64,000 nucleotides of DNA from Artemia franciscana (taxonomy: Eukaryota; Arthropoda; Branchiopoda; Anostraca; Artemiidae): assembly GCF_032884065.1 (NCBI RefSeq), contig NC_088868.1, positions 32,239,195 through 32,303,194 on the forward strand, written 5' to 3'. Under the pieces are notes generated by a model. That model searched no databases. It had not been told where the DNA came from and saw nothing but the letters and a program-made list of their open reading frames with translations. The position numbers and the translations under genes were made by a program. Shown here one piece after another: positions 22,224 through 36,239 of this stretch; within the stretch, counting starts at the first letter, position 1; every line of letters begins with the position of its first letter.

Positions 22224-24349
22224 CTAGCTGTTGGGGTGGCGCTTCGCGCCACCCCAACACCTAGTTGGTGAGGGCACTTCGCGCCCCCCTAAGCCCCCCC
22301 ACGCGCGTAAGTCGTTACGCGCCATATTAGTTACGCGCCATTGTAGTTGTGTCCATGTGTACCACCTATGAATATACATCTTCTATATATATAAAAATAA
22401 GTTGTCTGTCTGTGGATGGATGGATGGATGTGTCAGGTGACGTCACCTGAAAAAACTGGATTAGGTGACGTCAAAACTGAAAAAACTAAAAAAAGGCAAA
22501 AACTACAAAAAAAACTAAAAACTAATAAAAAAAATAAAAAAGCTAAAAAACTAAAAAAACTATAAAGGTAAAAACCAATAAAAAACTAAAAAAAAAACTG
22601 AAAAAACTAAAAAAAGGCAAAAACTACAAAAAAAAACTAAAAACTAATAAAAAAAGTAAAAAAGCTAAAAAACTAAAAAAACTAAAAAAACTAAAAAAAG
22701 GTAAAAAACTAAAAAAAATAAAAAATAAAAAAAAACTAAAAAAAAGGAAAAAACTGAAAAATAAGCTAAAATAAAGGTAAAAACCAATAAAAAACTAAAA
22801 AAAAAGGAAAAAACTAATAAATGACGACACTCAAAGAGAAAGCGACCAGGACAAAAGGAATGTTCGATTAGCAATCAACAAAGCACCGGGACACAGGGAG
22901 TATAAATGACGACCAGGACATAAGTAAAAAAAAAAAAACTATCTATATATATAAAAATAAGTTGTCTGTGGATCTGTGGATCGTGGATCAGGTGACGTCA
23001 CCTGAAAAAACTGGATCAGGTGACGTCAAAACTGAAAAAACTAAAAAAAGGCAAAAACTACAAAAAAAACTAAAAACTAATAAAAAAGCTAAAAAACTAA
23101 AAAAACTAAAAAAAAGGCAAAAACTACAAAAAAACTAAAAACTAATAAAAAAAATAAAAAAGCTAAAAAACTAAAAAAACTAAAAAAAGGTAAAAAACTA
23201 AAAAAACTAAAAACTAAAAAAAAACTAAAAAAGGTAAAAACTAAAAGAACTAAAAAAGAAAAAAATAAATGACGACACTCAAAGAGAAAGCGACCAGGAC
23301 AAAAGGAATGTTCGATTAGCAATCAACAAAGCACCGGGACACAGGGAGTATAAATGACGACCAAGACACAAGTAAAAAAAAAAATTAACAAAACTAAAAA
23401 GAAGGTAAAAACTACAAAAAAACTAAAAAGAAAAAAAAACTAAAAACTAATAAAAAAACTAAAAAATCTAAAAATCTAAATAAACTAAAAAAGAAAAAAA
23501 AAGGAAAAAAATAAAGGAGAAAAACAAAACTAAAAAACGAATGTATATACAGACCGGTACACCGGGATACAAATGACGACCGGGACACAGGGAATATAAA
23601 TAACGACCGGGACACAGGGACACAACTACAACGAGGACACCGGGGGAAACAGGGGGATATAAATGACGACCGGGACAAAAAAACTAAAAAGAAATAAAAA
23701 CTAAAAACTAATAAAAAAAACTAAAAAATCTAAAAATCTAAATAAGCTAAAAAAGAAAAAAAAAGGAAAAAAATAAAGGAGAAAAACAAAACTAAAAAAC
23801 GAATGTATATACAGACCGGGACACCGGGATACAAATGATGACCGGGACCCGGGACACAGGGAATATAAATGACGACCGGGACACAGGGACACAACTACAA
23901 CGGGGACACCGGGGGAAACAGGGGGATAACCTGACAATCTATTTATATGCAAAGACAATGGGACAGCAAAGAATGTTGTATATTCGCAAGTTTTACGTAG
24001 TTAAAACCATATATATATATATATCTATATTCACAGGTGGGACATAGGGACACAACTACAATGGCGCGTAACTATTATGGCGCGTAACGACTTACGCGCG
24101 CGGGGGGGCTTGGGGGGGGCGCGAAGCGCCCCCACCAACTAGGTGTTGGGGTGGCGCGAAGCGCCACCCCAACAGCTAGTAGATTTATATATGTGTTTCA
24201 AACTACGTAAAAATTGCGAATATACAACATTCTTGGCTTTCCCATTGTCTGTGCATATACAAAGCCTTATGTACTAATAATGACGTCATATGCAAACGCT
24301 CTTTTTACAAACAAACAAACATGCATACACACAACTCGTTTTATATAGA
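22224..24349 (-). mobile_element. Short non-autonomous Helitron split by another Helitron
   Basis: The 3' end CTAG is at 22224-22227 with both hairpins. The element then breaks at 22378, resumes at 24180 with a helicase-tail fragment (24190-24260), and ends in a 5'-like region with TGACGTCA (about 24281) and AACTCGTTTTATATAGA. Without the plus-strand insert it is only about 325 bp, the same plan as 29299-29634. Confidence 0.65.
22379..24179 (+). mobile_element. Non-autonomous Helitron, plus strand, inserted in another
   Basis: The 5' end is TC after A (22378). The 3' end is CTAG at 24176-24179 followed by T, giving the Helitron A|T target with no duplication. It holds CAGGTGACGTCACCTG at 22434-22449, long AAAAACTAAAAA tracts, GACCGGGACAC arrays, a helicase tail (23930-24005) and the two GC hairpins. 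A second complete 5' end (A|TCTATATATA at 22942) lies inside, so it is either two nested elements or one with a duplicated 5' part. Confidence 0.82.
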
Positions 24350-24367
24350 TAGATAGATAGATAGATA
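24346..24367. repeat. (TAGA)n microsatellite
   Basis: About five TAGA units downstream of the helicase stop, at the border with the split Helitron. Confidence 0.9.
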
Positions 24368-24376
24368 CAATACAAA

Positions 24377-27300
24377 TTAACTGCGTAAAACTTGCGAATA
24401 TACAACATTCTTCGCTGTCCAATTGTCGCTGCATATAAATAGATTGTCAGGTTTACCGACCCTCGAACATGCATTGTACAATTGTCCACGGGAAAAACAA
24501 TCAGTATTAAGATCTATACCACATTTTTCTAATGATTGACCTTGAGCTTTGTTAATGGTGATTGCAAATGCTAATCGATTGGGAATTGCAACCTTTTAAA
24601 TTGAAAAGGCAGATCCGTTGGAATCATGGGAATGCGAGGAATAAGAACAGCCTCACCCTCAAAAGGCCCTGTCAAGATTGTGGCCTTTATTAGGTTTTCC
24701 ATTGTTTTTTTTTACGGCAAGTCGCGTGCCATTGCAAAGCTTTGGTGGGTTGATATTTCTTAAAAGTATTATTGGTACGCCTATTTTTAGTTGTAGCACG
24801 TGTGGTGGAAACCCTGAAAGATCCACGGAATTTAAAAATTCAGATGGATAATTAACCGCTTCATTTGGTTCCAAAACTGTGTCGACTGACTTGTAAAGGA
24901 CTGCCTGGTCTCGAATCTTGGTCAAAACAATATTGTTGATTTCGTGGACGTCTATATTTTTGGGTGCAAGAATCGCTCTTTCACTTAGCCATTTATTATT
25001 TTTATAATTGTTTAGAATATTCGGAAATACTTTTTAAACCAATTCATTTTTGGACGTCACTAAATTATAGAAATCAGCAGGTAGTTGTATACGTCCTGAA
25101 ATTGAGTCTATTGGGAGCTTTCCGTTTCCAATTATCAGCAATTGATCTGAAAATGATTGACCAGAGTCATCGTTTTGCAATCGGACACGCATATTTGTAG
25201 TTAATTTTAATGTTTTTACGTGTGCCCATAAATTAGAATTTTTCAGGCAAGCATTCATTTCGTCTGCAGGAGTTGATCTAGGTATTATAGGTAATGTTTG
25301 CCTGAAATCTCCCGCAAGCAACATTAATGTGCTGCAAAAGGGTTTCGACTTCCCTCGCAAATCTTTCAAGCATTGATCCAGAGCCTCGAGCGATTTTTTG
25401 TGTGCCCTTGTGCACTCATCCCAAATAATAAGTTTGCAATGCTGCAATACTTTACCCATCCCAGATGATTTGGAAATATTGCACGTGGGAGTTTCTGTAG
25501 AATGCAAATTCAGAGGCAATTTCAAAGCGGAATGAGCAGGTCTTCCACCAGGCAGCAATGTTGCGGCTATTTCGGACGACGCAATTGCCAACGCTATATC
25601 ATTTTTTGATCGAATTGATGCCAGAATCAGTTTTATCACAAACGTTTTACCAGTACCTCCTGGCGCATCCAAAAAGAAAATTTCTCCAACGTTGTTATCG
25701 ACACAATGCATTATCGTATCATAAATGTCTTTTTGTTCCGACGTTAACTTGGAAATGTTATTTTGTACATACGACAATAGATCACCCGTACTGTAACTTT
25801 GTTCACGATCCAATTCTACACATGTCGAAACAGCAGCGATACGGTTAGGTGAAGGCATTCCCAAATCCTGAAGAGGTTTGTTTGCCATACGTACGCACAA
25901 ATCTTCTATAATAACTAAAGTGTAGTTATAAATTTCTGATGTAAAATCAAAAGTCATATCTGACGTCTCTAACTGTTTTCGATGGAGTATATCTTCGGAC
26001 ATTTTTGACTTATATTTTTCCCATAACTCTGTAGGAGCTGATGGAGAGCAAGTTGTTAAAATGATGCCAAACAATGCACGAATTTGACTTGGAGTTGACG
26101 TTTCGCACGCGTCATTGATGCAGTTATCCCAGTGTTGGTCATTCTCCAATAAATTCAGAGCTTGGCATGCACTACGGTAAGTGTCATGTATAGTACCGTT
26201 TACAGTTCTCAAATACTCAAAGGATGTCGGACCGGGTACATTCACCAAAAGCAGGCGTAGAAAGAAGCATTCATGTTGATTGGGGTGAACGGTGTAGAGT
26301 CTTCCTATCGTGGTATCTTTGAAGATGGTAGGTTGGCCGTCGACTGACTTACCCTGTTTTCGATGTTCAAATACTTTATTTTTAGTATTCCACGTGTAAT
26401 ACGAAGGCACTTCAGTATACAGCAGTTATTTTGCAAAAGAATCATTTTTGCAAAGCGAAAAGAAACCGGTTAACTTTGTATCCGGTGGATTCAGGGCTCT
26501 TTGTTGTACGTTGGTTTCCGAGAAATAAACACGTTGACCATTCTGTAAATGTACCGCTAAGTGAACAACAGCTGGACTACGTTCATGTATCGGAAAGAAT
26601 TTGGAAAGAATTTGCCAAACAGCTTCATTACTGCTTATGTATCTTCCAGCCTGATATTGTACGATTTCGTCGATATCTTTGATTTCGGGCTGCAAGCCAA
26701 AAACTGCCATGTCACTGCCTTTGTTGACGTATTTACATATGAATTTAATTGCCATTACGGAGTTACAGTATTCAACGTTTATGTGTGCTTTAAATATTTT
26801 TGATAATAATGGGGAATATGGAACAACCCACTGGTTATCTACTTCGATGGTGGTACCGTTACGCTTCTTTATTATTGCTGTTTTACCGCCATCTTTAGTA
26901 GATCTTCTTCTATATTGTGGGTAACTATCATTGCCAGTAATTGTGTTGGATACTAAAAGTCGAGGATATTGCTTTGTGCACCTTCCTTTGGCCATGCATG
27001 ATGAATTTTCGTTCAGTGCACCGCAAGGTCCATGTATCATATTTTTTACAATAATATCATGTAACCCCTTATCGACATTTTCATCAGGTATTTCAACGGA
27101 AATCACATCATCAATTTCGTTCGAAGTAATTTTTTTATGTAGCCAGATTAGTATATGTGCGTGTGGCAAACCTCGTTTTTGCCATTCCACTGAGTACATC
27201 CAGCATCGCACTGACCCAAACACTTCAAAATTTAATATGTAGTTTATCAGTGATTTCAACTTTTGCCGGAAGACACGGGCCGTAATGTCATGTCTATGAA

Positions 27301-29094
27301 TCGCCGATTGTCCTTGAAGTAAAAGCTGCAGTATCTCGTCCCAAGATTGATTACATGTAAATGTAATAAATAAATCTGGACGACCATAGAGACGAACATA
27401 CACAATAGCATCTTGAGCATATTCATGCATATGACGGGGACTGCCAGCATATGACGAAGGTAAAATTGTTAATCTTCCAACGTTTGTGGTATTACCGTCA
27501 TTTATAACTGCATCTCGCAAATGAATGTATTGTTCAGAGCGGAGCTTGGTCTGATTCAGGCGGATATATAGCAAACGTTCTGATTCAATTTTAGCATACA
27601 TATCAACGACGAATTGGTGAAACAATTGACGGAATTTTAAAATATAATTTTCTTCATCCTGCCGAATCATTAGTCTATAGGAATAATAATGCATTGCACT
27701 GCATTTTTTATTCATTTCTTTGTTAGTGGCTGGATTCATCAATTTAATATTAAAGTGATAGCCGTCGGCTCGATCCCAAAAAATGATAGGATATTGTAGG
27801 GCATCATGGCATCGATGAGTTTCAGCAATTCTTAAAAACTGAGCGTTTCGCTTATGAATAATAATATCTCGAGGTAAAAACTGGTCACCGACCATAACGA
27901 TTGCCACTTCGTCGATAGTTGGAGCATTGTATCTACGCACATGTTGGCCAGGAGGCGTTTTGTCAGCGGAAAAATCAATTTTATGCGTATCAGTAGGCAT
28001 CAAATCGATGGCTGTTTTGAACAGACGCACTAAATTATTATTTTCGTGGAAAAGATGTTGCAATTGGGAAATGATTGTCCTTTCAACGTTGGGAGAAATT
28101 TCGCACCGTGCATTCAATTCAGAATTTCTATCACTGATGAAGTACAATTGTAAAAATTTATGATTTTCGCCTGAGAATGGTAGAAGGGACCCTGCTTTAT
28201 GATAAATTTGCCCTTTTACTTTGAAAGTAGGCATAAATTGATCTGGATTTTCGATTTGGGCACCAAACGACGTCATTTGGAAACATGAGTTATATTTTCT
28301 GTTCTGTGATAAAAAACGCTTAGATTCTGACGTAGTTCCAGTAAGCAAAGTTTTCAATGGCTCTGGTGGTGCAGCCAATAGAGGAAGTTTAACTTTTCTT
28401 GAGGCGCAACACATTCCCATTGTTTCACCATTGAATTTCAAGGCCTTGCAATAGGGACAAATTTTAGACATAGTCCCGATTTGAACACATCTACTCAAGC
28501 TATAATCATCGACTGGGCTGTACCTGAATGCCAGGCGAGAACTTTCAAGTTGCTCTGTTTCCTCGGCACGCTTTCTTTTCTTACTTTCTCTATCAGCAGC
28601 AAGCCTGATTTCTTGCTGTTCTTGTGATTCCTCGGCATGCCTTCTTTTTTCACTTTCTCTTGCTCTGGTAGTTCCTCGGCATGTTTTCTTTTTTCACTTT
28701 CTCTTTTAGCAGCAAGTCTGGTTTCATGTTGCTCTGGTAGTTCCTCGGCACGCCTTCTTTTTTCACTTTCTCTTTAAGCAGCAATTCTGGTTTCGCGTCG
28801 CTCTGGTAGTTCCTCGGCACGCTTTCTGTTCTCTCTTTCTCTATCATCCTCAAGCCTGTTTCCTTGCTGTTCTTTTGATTCCTCGGCACGCTTTCTTTTC
28901 TTACTTTCTCTATCAGCCTCAAGCCTGTTTCCTTGCTGTTCTTTTGATTCTTCGGCACGCTTTCTTTTCTTACTTTCTCTATCAGCAGCAAGTTTTTTGG
29001 CATAGACTCTTTGAGCATCTTCCTCGGCTGTTGCCATTGTAAGTTCATCAGTCATTTTACAGTTAAACATTAATAGATTTCTACGTGAACGCAT
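24377..29094 (-). pseudogene. Helitron Rep-helicase (RepHel), multiply disrupted
   Basis: A rolling-circle transposase. The N-terminus (28500-29094) is a charged region of about 33-residue repeats (DRESKKRKRAEESKEQQGNR type), followed by a Cys-rich finger (CPYCKALKFNGETMGMCC). The Rep domain follows, with HUH motif QKRGLPHAHILIWL and tyrosine motif AIKFICKYVNKGSD, in which the usual first Tyr is Phe (codon 26741-26743). The Pif1-like helicase shows Walker A APGGTGKTF (about 25641-25670), Walker B LIIWDE, AGDFRQTLP and NMRV. The C-terminus carries AFAITINKAQGQS and [10 protein letters not shown], with TAA at 24377-24379. Damage comprises stops at 28774, 26426 and 25034, a frame change near 28655-28665, one at the T-run 24705-24713 and one near 24575. 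It is therefore non-functional as read, though the stops are single-base and look recent. Confidence 0.93.
28510..29015 (-). repeat. Coding tandem repeat in RepHel N-terminus
   Basis: Five to six degenerate units of roughly 90-100 bp, each encoding RESxKRKRAEExxEQxxxRLxAD. A stop in one unit and a frame-changing loss within another (about 28655-28665) suggest slippage or unequal exchange between units. Confidence 0.85.
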
Positions 29095-29193
29095 GTCTTA
29101 AATACCTTTAATGACGACAACTAACTTCATGACTTCAGTCAACACACAAACATGACGTCACCCGTCAGACAGACCCACACAGACACAGATAAC

Positions 29194-29634
<441 letters not shown>

Positions 29635-29637
<3 letters not shown>

Positions 29638-29780
29638 ATATATATAAAAATAAGTTGTCTGTCTGTGTGTCTGTGGATCAGGTGACGTCATGTTTCTGTG
29701 TTGACTGACGTCATGTTTTTGACTGACGAAATTACAGACCGGGACATCGGGACACAAATGACAACCGGGACACCGGCAAA
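29635..29780 (+). mobile_element. Helitron 5' fragment, plus strand
   Basis: A|TCTATATATATAAAAATAAG, GTTGTCTGTCTGTG, two TGACGTCA sites and one GACCGGGACAC unit. It is interrupted at 29781 by another 5' end of the same family. Confidence 0.7.
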
Positions 29781-31360
<1,580 letters not shown>

Positions 31361-31641
31361 TTTTAGTTTTTTTCTTCTTTTGTATTAATGCTAAAGCCAA
31401 GGTTCAAACCTGGAGTTTGTTGGCAATGGTGATTGCTAATTGAACATTCCTTGTGTCCCGGTCGCTTTCTCTTTGAGTGTCCCGGTCGTCATTTATATTC
31501 CCTATGTGCCGGTGTCCTGGTCGTCATTTGTGTCCCAATGTAATTTCGTAATTTCGTCAGTCGAAAACATGACGTCAGTTGACACAGAAACATGACGTCA
31601 CCTGATCCACAGACAGACAGACAACTTATTTTTATATATAT

Positions 31642-31644
<3 letters not shown>
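31361..31644 (-). mobile_element. Helitron 5' part, minus strand, 3' end missing
   Basis: A CCGGTCGTCATTTATATTCC array, two TGACGTCA sites (about 31572 and 31598), CAGACAGACAACTTATT and a clean 5' end (GA at 31643-31644, then T, on the plus strand). The left side is a short T-rich piece and the (TA)n tract. Confidence 0.7.

Positions 31645-31720
<76 letters not shown>
31645..31720. repeat. (TA)n at a Helitron 5'/3' junction
   Basis: About 38 TA units between one element's 5' end and the next element's 3' end. Confidence 0.95.
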
Positions 31721-32755
<1,035 letters not shown>

Positions 32756-32794
32756 AGCATACAATAATACAATACAATAATACAAATAAGCATA

Positions 32795-32907
32795 CAAATT
32801 CGATTCTTTTGATGTATCTATTAGTATCAAAATTCGATTTTCTAGAGTTTTGTTTACTACTGAGCCGGGTTGCTCCTTACTACAGTTAGTTACCACGGAC
32901 TGTTTGA
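32795..32907 (-). repeat. Foldback repeat 5' fragment, copy S4
   Basis: Only the first roughly 110 bases of the family, with a mutated 5' palindrome. The 5' end is TC after A at 32907/32908. It sits exactly in front of TAGCAAGGACGTC, the point where the uninterrupted LINE-tail copy at 8212 continues leftward. Confidence 0.8.
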
Positions 32908-33880
32908 TAGCAAGGACGTCATTGGGACTAACGAGTAAGAATAAACTGTGTTTTATCAAAATTCAGTTTCTTAGAAAGTTGTTTACTTAAGTAGTTACAT
33001 AAAGCCCTTGCTCCTGGCTCAGATTCCAATATCGATGATAGATTATAGTTCATGTTCCGATAATAAATATGTTTATAAGCAAAGTACTTTGTAATAATGA
33101 TATTAATGGTCATTGGGGGAGAATTATGAAAGCTACAGTGATATTGGTGGTAAAGCATAACTCTGAAACATGGGATTTCCAAAAGACGGAGGAGTATTTG
33201 TTAGATGTTTTTCAGAGGAATTCTCTACAGATTTTTTTTGGTGACCGTCTGACTGACTGCATTTCAAACAGTAAGCTTTACGGGGATGTTTACAGTAAGC
33301 TGTGAATGTGTAGATGGCTCAAACACGTTCTTCGGATGATGGATGACAGATTGCATAGTATGGTTCTTTTTGACCAGCCATTTATGGCCAAACAAAAAGC
33401 TTGTCGTCCCTTAGTAAGGAAGTATTTAAGGGTATTTACAACTTTCTTGAGAGGATTCAAAATGGGAGGCTTTAAATAGATTGGAATGGAGGAGAAACGT
33501 GCGCAGCTGTGTTGGCCTTAGGTGGCTCGGTGCTGCAGTGAGTTTTTAGTAGGTATCAATTATGACAAAGGAAGCTAATAGAGGGTAGTTTATTAGGATG
33601 TCAACCCATTAAAACTTAAAATAGATGATATAAGCATCTAAGAAGTAATGTTTTAATGGACAGCAAAATAAAGGAATTTCCAGCATATGACACTCCCCCT
33701 TTCAGAGAGAGCAAGAAATATATCTTTTCAAAATTGTCAGATCAATACACACTATCACACACCAAAGTATTGCATAGCACATAAATTCTTATATGAGAAA
33801 CAAAAAGAAAATGAGAAAAATGAAGAAGATTTAATCACTTTCAGACTCTGTAAAAAAACAATAAATCAAGTTTTTTACAA
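32908..33880 (+). pseudogene. LINE RT C-terminal tail and 3' UTR, copy R4
   Basis: The same long form as 8212-9130. Frame 33069-33305 reads VVKHNSETWDFQKTEEYLLD and VFQRNSLQIFFGDRLTDCIS. After a short local duplication of the AGTAAGCT motif the frame is lost. The 3' end is AATAAATCAAGTTTTTT. Confidence 0.75.
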
Positions 33881-33884
33881 ACCT

Positions 33885-34147
33885 AATAAGGGGGTGGGGT
33901 TAATGCCAGAATTGCCTCTGACTCAATTGGACTATCTGTATTGTTTTTTTGTACAATTAGCAATGACTTAATGCCCACAACTATTCCATATAAATTCAAA
34001 AATTGGACCGAGTCCGAGTCCGTTAACTTTTCAATTAAAGTGATAGTTGTGGGCATCAAGGCAATGCTAATTGTAGCAAAAGCCTAGACAGATATTCAAA
34101 CTGAGTGAGAGGCAATTCTGGCATTAACAGCCCCCCCCCCATTATTA
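33885..34147. mobile_element. Palindromic MITE
   Basis: Arms of about 100 bp, 33885-33984 and 34042-34147, are inverted copies. Both contain TTAATGCCAGAATTGCCTCT, an ACTCA segment, CAATTAGCA and GCCCACAACTAT (arm sense). The loop is about 57 bp. The outer G/C runs differ in length between arms. No coding capacity. Confidence 0.8.
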
Positions 34148-34149
34148 TG

Positions 34150-35403
34150 GTATAAAATGATGTTAGTTCATTTGTTAATAGACATGTCTATCTATTATCC
34201 GTCCATGCGTTATTCTTAGGGCAGTAGAACTAGGGTAGATAGTCATAGAGCTAAGATAGTCATAGAACCTATAGTTTTCCAAATGTTTGGTTAAATGTCA
34301 CAGGTAAACGGCGGGAGTAAGTATGCCTCTCGCATTGGACCGATAATTGTTTGTTATCAGCAGAAAGTCGCCAGTGAAATATTCGGCTGAAGAAAGGAAT
34401 TGGAAAGACTTGAAAATGAAATCCCGTCTTCTAGCAGAAAGTATTTCAGGCAAGCAGTTTTAACAATAAAATCAAATTATGACTCATAGCTCATGACTTC
34501 AACAATGCGTCCGGCTTCGGCTTTTTGTCTTTATTTGTAATCATTACCTTAAGAAAATAATAGTATATTTTAAAACCATGCAGAATGATAAATGAGGTAC
34601 AATTATCAGTACTTGTTTATTAAAAAAGATTATTATTCCAACGGAAGCCTGGTCAATTTTCATATAATTGTGTTTTCGTTATCATTTTACTGGTCAGTCT
34701 CATAGGCCAGTTTCGTTTTCATTTGTATATTCGCAACCAGAACATTTTGCCACATAGACACACTTTGTCACAAACAACCCCCCCTGTCTCATCTGAATCT
34801 GAAGTTCGGGAAGCAGCAGGAATTGTTGAGACACTGTATTTATGTGTCTTGGTCCAATAGTGAGGCACATATTAGTAAAAAGTAAAGAAAATATGCTGAA
34901 GAAGATTTATGGATGCCATTTCGTCAAAAAATCGGTATATCCGTTTTACTTGGTTCTCAGAGCGTATCTGAAACCAAGTAGGCTACTTGTAAAAAAAAGT
35001 CATTGATGCCCAATCAGATCTCTCATTGAGAGGTTGAGATTTTAGCTAATGAGAGCAACAAATTACCATCGAGGACCGGTTCTTAATTCTCTGGTGTGGT
35101 AACATTTGGGGTTTTAGGGATTCCTCCAAAAAGTAGGCATTCAAATGGTCTAGTGCATTACTCATTAGGGTTATAATCAAGCTGGATTGTAGCAATTCTC
35201 GTATGATCTGGATTGTAGCAATCTAGACGTATGATCATCTCCTTTCTCAACCATAAGACAAAGCCGGACCGGGATGCAACCCCTCCGGTGAACATATGAA
35301 CCAAGAGAAACACAAGAGACATTATATTTTTTCATGGATAGGCAAGCGTGTGACATCAGTATTTACAGCCTGATGAACAAGTAAAGAAATATGATGGATC
35401 GAG
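34150..35403. other. No recognised feature
   Basis: Moderately complex DNA without long frames or repeats found elsewhere in the window. Confidence 0.5.
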
Positions 35404-36225
35404 GGTCTAGACTTACTTAGACTTAGATCCTCCTACGCCTGGAGGCGCATAAGGCAGCGATGGCTGATCTTCAACTTACCGATCATTTGCCAAAGACCAA
35501 AGCTCGTTCAAAATGTTTCAGACACTCGTTGTCTTTTTCTCGAGGGATCGACCAAGATTGCTACGTTGTCTTCCACTCCTTCGAATGCCGGGTGGGGTCC
35601 AACACCATAAATCGTGTGGGAGGCGTCCTTTGCTCCGGGTCATTTACCCCCAATACTTCCATTTCCTCATTCTGATCTCGCTGGTCACCAGTGGTTGTTG
35701 AGTATCAGCCCTAATCTGGGCATTCGTTACTCTATCGGCCCAGTGTACCGCAAGGATTTTACACAGTCAATTATTCTTTAAGCCAAGTAGTCTTTTCCCA
35801 GCATTCTTTGAAAGGCTCCAGGACTCGAATCCAAATAAAAGTACAGAGAGTATAATTGAAAGGCTCCAGGGCTCGCATCCAAATAAAAGTACAGAGAGGA
35901 TAATACTCCTAGACAATCGCTACTTCAACTTTTGATAGTAGTATCTACATATCCAAGAATTCTTCAGCTGAGAAAATGCTCCCCCTGCATACGCTACTCG
36001 TAGCAAGACTTGTTAATCACAATTCCCGTACTGGGTAATTGTACTACCAAGGTTCCTAAATTCTCCGTTTTCTTCTATATCAGTGCTTACGTATTCAATC
36101 CCAGCTGCAATGGACGTCATAACTGCGTTTGATATACTTATCGTTTTATTAAGTTTAATCTTAAGGCTCATAGGGGCCTTGCACAAGCACTGTAGAGATA
36201 TCCAGACAGTATGATCATCTACCAA
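35404..36225 (-). pseudogene. LINE reverse-transcriptase thumb and C-terminus, decayed
   Basis: On the minus strand from 36225 the frame gives VSTDIEENGEFRNLGSTITQ. After a stop it gives YAGGAFSQLKNSWICRYYYQ and RLSRSIILSVLLFGCEPWSL. These correspond to the 'FTYLGSxIT', 'AFxxLxxxW', 'VLSxLLYGSEsW' blocks downstream of the catalytic site in LINE RTs. A 60-bp direct duplication (around 35810-35895) and several stops follow. It ends near 35404 with an Arg-rich tail. The family is not the tail repeat seen elsewhere. Confidence 0.62.
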
Positions 36226-36239
36226 CTAGACTCTCGGCA

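Noticed and set aside
21226-23958. Phe-rich or 'CPGRHLYS'-type frames resembling membrane or Cys-rich proteins
   Set aside because: They are translations of the Helitron short-unit arrays and T-rich tracts, frame-independent and without starts conserved between copies.
22942-24179. Treating the 22942 5' end as the only start of the plus-strand Helitron
   Set aside because: The join of 22378 to 24180 restores a sequence resembling the uninterrupted copy at 29440-29465, so the insertion more likely starts at 22379. The inner end is reported as a duplicate or nested end.
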